Assembly: GCA_035552395.1 (NCBI GenBank)
Contig: DASZLL010000044.1
Span: 1-64,000, forward strand
Reading direction: 5' to 3'
Origin: Bog-473 sp035552395
GTDB taxonomy: Bacteria; Actinomycetota; Acidimicrobiia; Acidimicrobiales; RAAP-2
Length of the DNA stretch: 64,000 nucleotides
Shown: piece after piece, positions 26,784-35,197 of the stretch
Layout of the letters: every line of letters begins with the position of its first letter
Numbering within the stretch: the first letter of the stretch is position 1
Notes under the pieces: model-generated
Database searches by the model: none
Told to the model about the DNA's origin: nothing
Seen by the model: only the letters and a program-made list of their open reading frames with translations
Program-made: the position numbers and the translations under genes

Positions 26784-26785
26784 GT

Positions 26786-28414
26786 TCAGGCGACCTGGCG
26801 CTCCATGTAGGTGCCGAACACCGTTTCGAGCGCGCGCATTGCTTCGCCGACGGTCACCATGTTGCCGGCCGCCTCGATCAGGGCGGGCATGAGATTGACC
26901 GTCGGGTCGGAGGCGTCGGCGGCCACGCGGGCGAGCGAGCGGCGCACGGCGTCGTCGTCGCGGGCCTGCTTGATGGCGGCCAGCCGGGCCAGCTGATCGG
27001 GCTCGACCGCCGGGTCGATGGACAAGGTGGACGGCGCGATGCCCCCTTCCTCCACGTAGGCATTCACGCCGACCAACTTCCATTCGTCGCGCGCGATCTT
27101 GGACTGGAACGCGTAGGCGGCCTCGGCGATCTCCGAGACGAACCAGCCGTCATCGATGCAGGCGATCACGCCGTCGAGGATCGAGCCGGCGCCGGCCTCG
27201 AGCAGGTGTGCGAAGACCTCCTCGGCCTGGCGTTCGAGCTCGTCGGTCAGCTCTTCGACGAACCAGGAGCCGCCGAGCGGGTCGGCGACGTGGACGACGC
27301 CCGACTCCTCCGCGATCACCTGCTGGGTACGCAGGGCGAGCCGGGCCGCGTGCTCGGTGGGCAACGCCAGCGCCTCGTCGAACGCGTCGGTATGCAGGCT
27401 CTGCGTGCCGCCGAGCACGCCGGCCAAGGCCTCGATGGCTACGCGGACCAGGTTCACCTGGGGCTGCTGGGCGGTCAAGGAGACGCCGGCGGTCTGGGTG
27501 TGGAAGCGCAGCTGGAGCGAGCGATCCTTGGTCGCCCCGTAGCGGTCGCGCATCCAACGGGCCCAGATGCGCCGCGCGGCCCGGTACTTCGCGATCTCTT
27601 CGAAGAAGTCGATGTGGGCGTTGAAGAAGAAGCTGAGGCGCGGGGCGAACTCGTCCACCTCCGACCCGGCCGCCCGGGCGGCCTCGACGTAGGCGAACCC
27701 GTTGGCCAAGGTGAAGGCCAGCTCCTGGGCCGCCGTCGATCCCGCCTCGCGGATGTGGTAGCCCGACACCGACACGGGGTGCCAGCGCGGGAGCTCCGCG
27801 GCGGCGAAGCGGATCACGTCGGTGACGAGCCGGACGGACGGGCGCGGGGGGAAGACGTATTCCTTCTGCGCCTGGTACTCCTTCAAGATGTCGTTCTGGA
27901 TCGTGCCACTGAGCGCCGAGCGCGCCACACCGGTCTCGTCGGCCACCTTGACGTACATGGCCAGGACGGGGGCGGCCGGCGAGTTGATGGTCATGGAGGT
28001 CGAGACGCCACCCAGGTCGATGCCCGAAAAGAGCGTCGCCATGTCGTCCAGCGTGTCGATGGCGACGCCGGCCCGTCCCACCTCGCCCTTGGCCAGCGGA
28101 TCGTCGGAGTCGCAGCCGAGCAGGGTGGGCATGTCGAAGGCGGTCGAGAGCCCATCGCCCCCGGCGCGCAACAGCTCCTTGAAGCGCCCGTTGGTGTCGG
28201 CGGCCGACCCGAACCCGGCGAACTGGCGCATCGTCCACAGGCGCGACCGGTACATGGAGGCGTACGGGCCGCGGGTGTAGGGGTACTGGCCCGGGAACTC
28301 GGCGTCTGGCGGGCCGTAGACCGGGTCGAGCGGCACGCCCGACATGGTCTCGAAGCGCGCCGCGCGCAGAGGCGAGCGGTCGAATTCTTCCTGCCAGTTG
28401 TCTCGATCGGCCAC
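26786..28414 (-). CDS. icmA: Isobutyryl-CoA mutase large subunit (IcmA-like)
   Basis: A 542-residue acyl-CoA mutase catalytic subunit. 'TMRQFAGFGSAADTN' and 'SGTIQNDILKEYQAQKEYVFPP' place Phe at 65 and Gln at 183. These positions correspond, with the same spacing of 118, to Phe80/Gln198 of Streptomyces IcmA, where methylmalonyl-CoA mutase has Tyr89/Arg207. The pair therefore predicts interconversion of isobutyryl-CoA and n-butyryl-CoA with adenosylcobalamin, linking valine or branched-chain breakdown with straight-chain beta-oxidation. The small B12 subunit follows directly. The G-protein chaperone MeaB is not seen nearby. The gene lies 35 bp downstream of the GGDEF-EAL gene. Confidence 0.9.
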   Translation of the reverse strand: MADRDNWQEEFDRSPLRAARFETMSGVPLDPVYGPPDAEFPGQYPYTRGPYASMYRSRLWTMRQFAGFGSAADTNGRFKELLRAGGDGLSTAFDMPTLLGCDSDDPLAKGEVGRAGVAIDTLDDMATLFSGIDLGGVSTSMTINSPAAPVLAMYVKVADETGVARSALSGTIQNDILKEYQAQKEYVFPPRPSVRLVTDVIRFAAAELPRWHPVSVSGYHIREAGSTAAQELAFTLANGFAYVEAARAAGSEVDEFAPRLSFFFNAHIDFFEEIAKYRAARRIWARWMRDRYGATKDRSLQLRFHTQTAGVSLTAQQPQVNLVRVAIEALAGVLGGTQSLHTDAFDEALALPTEHAARLALRTQQVIAEESGVVHVADPLGGSWFVEELTDELERQAEEVFAHLLEAGAGSILDGVIACIDDGWFVSEIAEAAYAFQSKIARDEWKLVGVNAYVEEGGIAPSTLSIDPAVEPDQLARLAAIKQARDDDAVRRSLARVAADASDPTVNLMPALIEAAGNMVTVGEAMRALETVFGTYMERQVA

Positions 28415-28449
28415 CAGGTAAGCCTAATGGGTAGCGGGTCAGGACCTCG

Positions 28450-31206
28450 TTAGCCGGCGAGCGCTCCGTGGAGGACGCGCAGGTCGGGCGCCGGGTTGGC
28501 GTCGGCGCTGGTGTTGGTGGTGGCGTTGGCCAAGAGCAGCTTGTCGAACGAGGCCGCCGAGACCGGGCGGGCAAAGTAAAACCCCTGGGCGACGTCGCAG
28601 CCCAGGTTCTTCAGCTCTTCGAGCTGGGCCACCGTCTCGACCCCCTCGACCACCGTCGTCGAGCCGATCGCCCGCGAGAGCGCGACGACGGCCGAGACGA
28701 TGGCCGACTTGACCGGGTCACGGTCGATGTCGCGTACGAAGCTTTGGTCGATCTTGACGACATCGATGGGGAAGCGGGCCAGGTAGCCGAGCGACGAATG
28801 CCCGGTCCCGAAGTCGTCGATGGCGAGCTGCACCCCGAGCTTGTGCAACCGGGCGAGGATGGTCGACGTGAGGTCCACGTCGTCCATGGCCAGACTCTCC
28901 GTGATCTCGAAGCACAGCTGGGACGGGTCCACCGACGTGGCCCGGATCACGCCGGCGATCTCCTCGGCCAGGCCGTCCTGCTGGAATTGGCGCGCCGACA
29001 GGTTCACGCCGACCTGGAGCGGCTGGCCGTAGGCCTCGTGCCACGTCCTGGCTTGCAGGCACGCCTGCTCGAGCACGGCATGGCCGATGGGCAGGATCGT
29101 GCCGTTGTCCTCGGCCAGCTGGATGAACTGCGCGGGGAGCAGCAAGCCGTGGTCCGGGTGGTTCCAGCGGACCAGCGCCTCGGCACCCACGATGCGCCGG
29201 TCGGCGAGCGAGACCAGCGGCTGGTAGACGACCTCGATCTCGGCGCGTTCGACCATGTGGTGGAGCGCGGTGTCGAGATCGAGACGGCCGACCGAGCGCT
29301 CGCCCATGCGGTCCGCGTCGAAGACGGCGAACTGGCCGCCCCGGCCCCGGTCCTTGGCCCGGTACATGGCGACGTCGGCGTCGTGCAACAGGTCGTCGCG
29401 GGACTTGCCGGACTCGCTGAGGGCGACCCCGATGCTCATCGTGGCGACGAGCTCGTGGCCCCCGCTGAGGATGACCGGGCCACGCAGCGCCTCGAGCACC
29501 CCGTTGACGACCTCGATGGCGTCGTCGGGCGAGTACACGCCTTCGAGCAGGATCACGAACTCGTCCCCGCCGAAACGCGACAGCGTGTCACCCGGGCGCA
29601 CGGCACGACGGAGGCGATCACCGACGACCCGGAGCAATTCGTCGCCCACCTGGTGACCCAGGTTGTCGTTGACGACCTTGAAGCGGTCGATGTCGCAGAA
29701 CAGTACGGCCACCTGGCTGCCGGTCCGGTCCGCCTGCAGCAACGCGTGGTCGAGGTGGTCGAGCAGCAGCCGGCGGTTGGCCAGCCCGGTCAGCGCATCC
29801 TGGAAGGCATGCCGGGCCAGCTGCTCCTCGAAGGCCTTGCGCTCCGACGTGTCGCGGAAGACGATCACCGCACCCGGCGACGATCCGCCGACCACGGGCG
29901 AGGCGGTGACCGTGACCGGGAAGTGCGACCCGTCGGGCCGCTCGAATCGCGTGTCGTAGATGGTCACGTTGCGTCGCAGCGCGATCGCTCGCATGGCCGG
30001 CTCGAGCAGGAACCGTGGCGTCTCACCGGCCGGGAGGAGCGGACCCTCTCCCGCCTCGCTCGGTCCGAGGGCGTACCAACCGAGCATGCTCGCGCCGGCC
30101 GGGTTCAGGAACGTGACGTCGCCGGACTCACTGATGGCGCAGACGCCCTCGCCGAGACTGCTGGTGATGGTGGACAGGTGCTCCCTCTGGCGTTGCACCT
30201 CCCCGTAGAGGTGCGCATTGGCGAGCGCGATGGACCCGACGGAGGCGAGGGCGTCGAGGAGCGCACGGTCCCCCTCGTCGAAGGGCTCGGTCCGGCTCCG
30301 GCCCGCGACGCCGAGCCAGAGCGTCATGTCGTCGAACACCATCGGGGCGGACAGCCCGTCGCCCCCGTCGGGCCGCGTTGCGGTCAGCGTCACGTCGGGT
30401 GAGCGCAGCAGCGTGCCAGCGGCATTGAGGACGGCGGACTTGGTCTCCTCAGTGCCCATCGACCGGTTGACGTCCAGTGTCGCCTCGAACAGCCCGTGCA
30501 GCCGGGCCCGGTCGTGGAGGGCGTAGAACTGGCCGGTGCCGAGGTAGCGCACGATCAACAGCGGCAGCAGGGCGATCGGGAGGTACCCCGGGTCGCGATC
30601 GAGCAAGAGCGCGGCCGGCGCGGCGATGCCGATGCCGCCGACGATGACGAGGAGCTTGCCCTTCAGGCCGCCGAGCACGGTGCGCCGCCAGGGCGTGCCC
30701 AGGGTCGACATGATCGAGACCATGGCGGCCGTGTTCACGACGAAGTAGCACGCGGCACCGGCCAGGGCGGCCAGTGCGCTGGCGTAGCCGACATGGGCTT
30801 CCGGCGCACCGTGGAGCAAGCTGAAGACAAGGGCACCGACGCCGACCGAGGTCACCACCTGCCCGACGTTGAAGATCGACTTCACCAACGGCCGCCGCTT
30901 GATCGTCTGGGCGGCGATCGTGACGAAGGCGAAGACGAGGACCGTCATGGCCGACGGCACGAGCAGGATCAGCAGGACGAAGAAGCCCTCGTCGAAGTCG
31001 ATCGCGTCCGATTCGCCGTCGAAGTACAGCGTGATCGGCCAGATCCACGTCGCCGCCATGAGCGCACCGAAGACGGCCGCGAAGGTGACCTCCATGCCAC
31101 CGGGCCAGCCGGTGGTGACCATGCGGGCCAGCGACAGCGCAACGGCCACGAGGCCGGTGGCCGCCCAGAGCGCCACCACGACACGTGATGACCTTGGGAG
31201 GCTCAC
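28450..31206 (-). CDS. Membrane GGDEF-EAL protein with GAF-like and PAS domains
   Basis: A 918-residue c-di-GMP-turnover protein. An N-terminal block of about eight helices (residues 8-220) looks like a MASE-type sensor. A GAF-like region (about 235-335) and a PAS domain ('GEGVCAISESGDVTFLNPAG', about 340-455) follow. The GGDEF motif is intact at 546-550 ('SRFGGDEFVILLEG'), with an inhibitory-site R-x-x-D at 537-540. The EAL motif is at 676-678 ('VGAEALVRW'), with 'DDFGTGHSSLGYL' and 'KIDQSFVRD' present, so both cyclase and phosphodiesterase residues appear intact. It lies between the subtilase and icmA on one strand. Confidence 0.94.
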   Translation of the reverse strand: MSLPRSSRVVVALWAATGLVAVALSLARMVTTGWPGGMEVTFAAVFGALMAATWIWPITLYFDGESDAIDFDEGFFVLLILLVPSAMTVLVFAFVTIAAQTIKRRPLVKSIFNVGQVVTSVGVGALVFSLLHGAPEAHVGYASALAALAGAACYFVVNTAAMVSIMSTLGTPWRRTVLGGLKGKLLVIVGGIGIAAPAALLLDRDPGYLPIALLPLLIVRYLGTGQFYALHDRARLHGLFEATLDVNRSMGTEETKSAVLNAAGTLLRSPDVTLTATRPDGGDGLSAPMVFDDMTLWLGVAGRSRTEPFDEGDRALLDALASVGSIALANAHLYGEVQRQREHLSTITSSLGEGVCAISESGDVTFLNPAGASMLGWYALGPSEAGEGPLLPAGETPRFLLEPAMRAIALRRNVTIYDTRFERPDGSHFPVTVTASPVVGGSSPGAVIVFRDTSERKAFEEQLARHAFQDALTGLANRRLLLDHLDHALLQADRTGSQVAVLFCDIDRFKVVNDNLGHQVGDELLRVVGDRLRRAVRPGDTLSRFGGDEFVILLEGVYSPDDAIEVVNGVLEALRGPVILSGGHELVATMSIGVALSESGKSRDDLLHDADVAMYRAKDRGRGGQFAVFDADRMGERSVGRLDLDTALHHMVERAEIEVVYQPLVSLADRRIVGAEALVRWNHPDHGLLLPAQFIQLAEDNGTILPIGHAVLEQACLQARTWHEAYGQPLQVGVNLSARQFQQDGLAEEIAGVIRATSVDPSQLCFEITESLAMDDVDLTSTILARLHKLGVQLAIDDFGTGHSSLGYLARFPIDVVKIDQSFVRDIDRDPVKSAIVSAVVALSRAIGSTTVVEGVETVAQLEELKNLGCDVAQGFYFARPVSAASFDKLLLANATTNTSADANPAPDLRVLHGALAG

Positions 31207-31246
31207 CGCTTACCCCGCTCCGTGTGCGCGGTCGCTCTGGGCCTGC

Positions 31247-32935
31247 TCAGTTCCAGGCCGAGCCGTTCCACGCCGATCCGTTCCAGGCCGAGCCGTTCCA
31301 GGCTGAGCCGTTCCAGGCGGACCCGTTCCAGGCCGAGCCGTTCCACGCCGACCCGTTCCAGGCGGACCCGTTCCAGGTCGAGCCGTTCCAGGTCGAGCCG
31401 TTCCAGGCCGAGCCGTTCCAGGCGGACCCGTTCCAGGCCGAGCCGTTCCAGGCCGAGCCGTTCCAGGCGGACCCGTTCCAGGCGGACCCGTTCCAGTTGG
31501 CGTCGTTCCACGACGACATCGCGCCGGACGACACCAGGCCGATCGTTTGACCGAGCAGCGTGAGCAGGTTCGGCACGGGCTGGTTCAGCGTCATCGGCGC
31601 CGAACCGACGGCCGTCGCGACGTTGAGGATGCCGTGGCCGTCAACGAAGGGATCCCCAACGGGACCGGGCGCTGTCGTGCCGATGAGCGTGCCCTTCACG
31701 GTGTTCGGCGTGTACGACGGGTCCGCGGCAAGCAGGAGCGCGGCCGCACCGCTCGTGATGGCCGAGCTGAACGACGTACCGGAGCCCACGAAGTTGGCGC
31801 TGCCAACACGGGCCGACGGATTCTGCGAGTCGATCGTCGAGCCGGCAACGCGCAGGCTCACCACCGAGCGGCCCGAAGTGACCAAGTCGGGCTTGAACCA
31901 GCCATCGGGGTTGGTCGGGCCGACGCTGCTGAACGTCGTCATCGAGTCGCTCGCCGCATCGCCCTGCGCCCCGTCGTCGACGGCGCCGGTCGTGATGACG
32001 AGCGGGTCGTCGCCTGGGGACAGGACGGTGCCGTTCCCCGGACCCGAGTTCCCGGCCGAGGCGACAACGGTGATGCCCGACTCCCACGCCTTCTCGACCG
32101 CCTGGTCGAGTGGGTCGAGCACGGTTGACTCGACGGGCAGGTAGCCGAGCGACATGTTCAGGACGCTGATGTTGTCCCTGGACTGGTTGGCGATCGACCA
32201 ACCGACGCCGGCGATCACCGTGGCGAGGTCGGTCTGCCCAGTCGCGCCGGCCACCTTGACCGAGACGAGGCCGGCTCCCGGCGCCTCTCCGCTGTAGGCG
32301 CCGTTCGAGGATGCCCCGTTGCCGGCGATCAGCCCGGCGACAAAGGTGCCGTGGCCATAGCTGTCCACCCAGGGGTTGCCGCCGCCCGACAGGTCGACGC
32401 CATCGACCATGCGGCCGGCGAAGTCAGGGAGTGCGGCGATGCCGGTGTCGAGGACCGCAACATTGACGCCGGCCCCGGTATCACCCTGCGCCCAGAGTTG
32501 GGTAGCGCCGCTCTGCTGGGTAAAGGCATCAGACGCGGCGTGGCCCGACGGGCCGATGGAGCCCTGGACGTTCACGGTGAGGTCGGGCGTGACCTCGATG
32601 CCCGGAATGGCGTCGAGGAGCGTGACCTCCAGCGAGCTGAGCTTGGCCGTGACGGCGTTGACGAACGACAACGTGGTCACGACGTTGACGCCGAGCCCGT
32701 TGAGCGCGGTGAGGACCTGACCCAGCGTGCCGGACGGCGCCGACACGATGTACGTGGTTGACCCTCCGCCGAGGCCGAGCAGCCCACCGCCGCCCCCGAG
32801 CAGCCCCGCTTGTGCGGTCGCCGGCAGCGCCACGACCGAAGTACTGAGCGCGGCTGCCCCGGCGAAGACAAGACTCCCCAACCGGACACCACGACGACCC
32901 ATTGCGTGACGGGTACGACGACGCAAGAACCCCAT
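31247..32935 (-). CDS. Secreted S8 subtilisin-like protease with C-terminal WNGSA repeats
   Basis: A 562-residue secreted serine protease. A twin-Arg-rich N terminus and a hydrophobic segment (about 19-42) form a signal peptide. An inhibitor-I9-like propeptide follows (about 60-125), then the catalytic domain with Asp163 ('VAVLDTGIA'), His195 ('SYGHGTFVAGLIAG'), Asn296 region ('ASAGNSGPG') and Ser388 ('GSGTSFSSAITSGAAAL'). The last 82 residues are 16 pentapeptides WNGSA (two are WNGST) ending in WN. ATG 32935 with GGGGAGGGGG is preferred to an upstream GTG. The repeats probably form an extended or wall-binding tail; this is inference. Confidence 0.93.
   Translation of the reverse strand: MGFLRRRTRHAMGRRGVRLGSLVFAGAAALSTSVVALPATAQAGLLGGGGGLLGLGGGSTTYIVSAPSGTLGQVLTALNGLGVNVVTTLSFVNAVTAKLSSLEVTLLDAIPGIEVTPDLTVNVQGSIGPSGHAASDAFTQQSGATQLWAQGDTGAGVNVAVLDTGIAALPDFAGRMVDGVDLSGGGNPWVDSYGHGTFVAGLIAGNGASSNGAYSGEAPGAGLVSVKVAGATGQTDLATVIAGVGWSIANQSRDNISVLNMSLGYLPVESTVLDPLDQAVEKAWESGITVVASAGNSGPGNGTVLSPGDDPLVITTGAVDDGAQGDAASDSMTTFSSVGPTNPDGWFKPDLVTSGRSVVSLRVAGSTIDSQNPSARVGSANFVGSGTSFSSAITSGAAALLLAADPSYTPNTVKGTLIGTTAPGPVGDPFVDGHGILNVATAVGSAPMTLNQPVPNLLTLLGQTIGLVSSGAMSSWNDANWNGSAWNGSAWNGSAWNGSAWNGSAWNGSAWNGSTWNGSTWNGSAWNGSAWNGSAWNGSAWNGSAWNGSAWNGSAWNGSAWN
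31250..31495 (-). repeat. 15-bp tandem repeat array coding for 16 pentapeptides
   Basis: Sixteen nearly identical 15-bp units plus one partial unit, in frame with the subtilase. On the plus strand the units alternate between TTCCAGGCCGAGCCG and TTCCAGGCGGACCCG with a few variants (TTCCACGCCGAxxxx, TTCCAGGTCGAGCCG). The variation affects mostly silent positions, and the two GTCGAG-type units give WNGST. Copy number may vary by slippage or recombination. The array also leaves other frames open, producing false repeat ORFs on both strands. Confidence 0.95.
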
Positions 32936-33275
32936 ATTTCCCCCTCCCCCGAATGCCTCCGATGGGGAAGGTAACACCGGTGTTTGTGCACTTCAACGGT
33001 CGTCGGTCGCTTCCATAGGAAATTCGGCCCTTTTTGCACGCCCTGTTCGAGTCACCTGGGCCGCTGACCAGCGATTGTGCGCGTCCGGTGGCAGGTCGGT
33101 TGCAGTGCGTTCCGCGCGGGTGCACGAGACGGGCCCCGCCGTGCGACTTTTGCCGTCGACACCACTCGGTCAACCGGAAATCGCAGCACGGCTGACGGCG
33201 CATCGGACGACGGCGCGGCTTGTTCGTGAGCACCCGCCATCGGCAAGCGATGGTCGCACCGGTGCTCGGGGTCGA
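32936..33275. other. 340-bp gap between the DedA gene and the subtilase
   Basis: This stretch must carry the promoter of the protease gene and the end of the DedA transcript. I see a small hairpin, CCATCG-GCAAG-CGATGG at 33237-33253, without a U-run, and a GCACCGGTGC palindrome next to it. Open frames crossing the gap in several directions do not look like proteins. No tRNA, repeat or mobile-element end was recognised. Confidence 0.4.
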
Positions 33276-33908
33276 TCAGGTCTGGCGCTGGTGCTTGCCC
33301 TTGACCTGCTCGGCCTTGTAGTTCCGATAGCGGTGCCAAAACACGAGCACGACGGCGAGCACCGCCAAGGCGGCGAGGACGTAGCCGGCGTAGCTGAAGC
33401 CGTTGAGCACGCTGTTGTAGGTGCCGGCGAGGTTGTACCCGATCACCGAGAGCGCGCTGCACCAGATCGCACAGCCGATGACCGTGAGCACGAGGAACCT
33501 GCCGACGGCCATCTCGCCCAGTCCCGCCGCGAAGGAGACGAACGAGCGCAGCAGTGGGATGAAGCGTCCGAACAGGACGACCGGCTCACCGCGGCGGGCG
33601 AACCATGACTCGGCGCGGTCCAGATCCTTGTGCGTCAGGAGGACGTACTTGCCCACCCGGTCGACCAGCGTCCGGCCTCCGTACCGCCCGATGGCGTAGC
33701 CCGCTGCCGAACCCAAGACCTCGCCGAGCGTCGCCAGGATGATCACGATCGCCAGGTTCAAGGGCTTGCCCTGGCCGTGCACCATGCCGCTGGCAAAGGC
33801 GCCGCCGCCGATGATGGCCAACTCTGCCCCGACGGGCAGCCCCATTGACGAGATGAAGCTCAGCACGAAGACCGCGCTGTACCCCGCTGATTCGAGAAAA
33901 TGCTCCAC
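33276..33908 (-). CDS. DedA-family membrane protein
   Basis: A 210-residue polytopic protein. DedA hallmarks are present: 'MGLPVGAELAIIGGGAFASG' with Pro and Glu in a re-entrant region, 'LGEVLGSAAGYAIGRYGGRTLVDRVGKYVLL', and 'RRGEPVVLFGRFIPLLRSFVSFAAGLGEMAVGRF' with the F/G-R-[FW]-x-P motif. DedA/VTT proteins act in lipid-carrier recycling (undecaprenyl phosphate or phospholipid flipping). It lies 86 bp downstream of a small anchored protein on the same strand and 340 bp upstream of the subtilase. Confidence 0.92.
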   Translation of the reverse strand: MEHFLESAGYSAVFVLSFISSMGLPVGAELAIIGGGAFASGMVHGQGKPLNLAIVIILATLGEVLGSAAGYAIGRYGGRTLVDRVGKYVLLTHKDLDRAESWFARRGEPVVLFGRFIPLLRSFVSFAAGLGEMAVGRFLVLTVIGCAIWCSALSVIGYNLAGTYNSVLNGFSYAGYVLAALAVLAVVLVFWHRYRNYKAEQVKGKHQRQT

Positions 33909-33994
33909 GGCCTACCTTGCTCCCGCTATCGGTTCGTCGGTCATCATTGGCGCGACGCCATCACGACGCAATTCATGGTGCATGTGGGTCTTCC

Positions 33995-34363
33995 CTACCG
34001 TCTGGAGGTTCCGCCGGAAGTGACGACAGGACGCGAGGTGGTCGTGGCCGGGGGCTGGGTGGTCTGGGTGGTCTGGGTGGTGACAGTGGTCTGACCCGAC
34101 GAGTCGTCGCCCTCACCCGAACCGGACGCTCCCGTCATCTGCGGTGTAGTAGGCGCTGGCCCTGTCGTCGATGTGGCCGTGGTACCTGGACTCGCGGGTG
34201 GAGGTAACGGCACCGTCGCCCCTGGGTGTTCCCGGGCCACGAGCACGCCGATGACAGCCGTGCCTCCTCCCGCGACGACCACGACGCCTTTGGTGAGACG
34301 CCGAATTCGTACCTCGGCTCGCTCGCGCTTCGCGGGCGAATAGCCGCCACGGGCGCGTCTCAT
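33995..34363 (-). CDS. Small membrane-anchored Thr/Pro-rich protein
   Basis: A 122-residue protein: a basic cytosolic start ('RRARGGYSPAKRERAEVRIRRLTKG'), one hydrophobic helix (about 26-43), then a low-complexity extracytoplasmic tail rich in Thr, Pro, Ser and Gly ('TTVTTQTTQTTQPPATTTS'). Proteins of this design often sit beside redox or two-component genes in actinobacteria, and here it is divergent from a response regulator gene. I do not recognise a family. The low-complexity tail makes the coding call less certain; the ATG is preceded by an adjacent GAGG. Confidence 0.55.
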   Translation of the reverse strand: MRRARGGYSPAKRERAEVRIRRLTKGVVVVAGGGTAVIGVLVAREHPGATVPLPPPASPGTTATSTTGPAPTTPQMTGASGSGEGDDSSGQTTVTTQTTQTTQPPATTTSRPVVTSGGTSRR

Positions 34364-34528
34364 CCTCGGGTCCCCAGATGTGCGGACGCGCGCTCTCTCG
34401 ACAGGCTCATCGGCTCGGGATCAGACAGTATGGATCAAACCTGAAGACGAGATGAAGGCGGCTGATAGCTGCTTCGAAGCTCAATCTCATAGCCTGAAGG
34501 TCGTGGTCTTCAGAGGTTCTACGCCGTC

Positions 34529-35197
34529 GTGAGAGTCCTCGTCGCGGAAGACGATCCCGCTCTTCGCTCGGTACTCGAACGGGGCCTCCGCGAGAACGGC
34601 TACGTCGTCGACTCGGTCGCCGATGGCTCAGCCGCCCTGCGCCACCTCCATGCGTACGACTATGACGTCGCGGTCCTCGATTGGCGGATGCCCGAACGGA
34701 CGGGCATAGAGGTTGTCGAAGAAGCGCGTAGGGAGGGACACCAGACGCCGATCCTGATACTCACTGCCCGCGACACGGCAATGGATCGGGTCACAGGCCT
34801 CAACGTCGGGGCGGACGACTACCTCGTCAAGCCTTTCGATTTCGCGGAACTGATCGCTCGGATACAGGCCCTGCAGCGCCGACCACCGGTCATGCTGGCC
34901 CCGGTGCTCGAATGCGCCGACCTCCAGTTCGATCCCTCCACTCGAGTCATAGCCGTCGCCGGTCAGAAGATTTCGACCACCACGATCGAGACGTCTCTGA
35001 TCGAACTTCTCCTGCGACGATCACCCGCGGTCGTGACGCGACGCGTGATCGCGGTGCAGGTGTGGGACGACGAAGCCGACGCAGTCGGATCGAACACCAT
35101 TGAGGTCCACGTCGGTCGAGTCCGTGCCAAACTTGGCAACAGCCGAGCTCGGATCGAGACCGTGCGCGGCCTGGGCTATCGGTTGGTCGAGGCATGA
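34529..35197 (+). CDS. OmpR-family response regulator
   Basis: A 222-residue regulator from a GTG start. The receiver has Glu7-Asp8-Asp9, phospho-acceptor Asp51 in 'AVLDWRMPERTG', Thr79 and Lys101 in 'LVKPFDF'. The winged-helix domain (about 125-222) reads 'ISTTTIETSLIELLLRRSPAVVTRRVIAVQVWDD' and ends 'RIETVRGLGYRLVEA'. Its stop overlaps the ATG of the kinase gene (ATGA), so regulator and kinase are one unit. Divergent from it is the small Thr/Pro-rich membrane protein, a possible target. Confidence 0.93.
   Translation: MRVLVAEDDPALRSVLERGLRENGYVVDSVADGSAALRHLHAYDYDVAVLDWRMPERTGIEVVEEARREGHQTPILILTARDTAMDRVTGLNVGADDYLVKPFDFAELIARIQALQRRPPVMLAPVLECADLQFDPSTRVIAVAGQKISTTTIETSLIELLLRRSPAVVTRRVIAVQVWDDEADAVGSNTIEVHVGRVRAKLGNSRARIETVRGLGYRLVEA

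Noticed and set aside
31250..31495. Regular repeats that could suggest a CRISPR array
   Set aside because: Units are 15 bp, contiguous and in frame with a protease; there are no spacers and no cas genes.
31185..31550. Plus-strand frame with repeats of F-Q-A-E-P/F-Q-A-D-P and similar frames on the other phases
   Set aside because: These are by-products of the 15-bp repeat, which has no stops in several frames. Only the minus frame continues a known protein (the subtilase).
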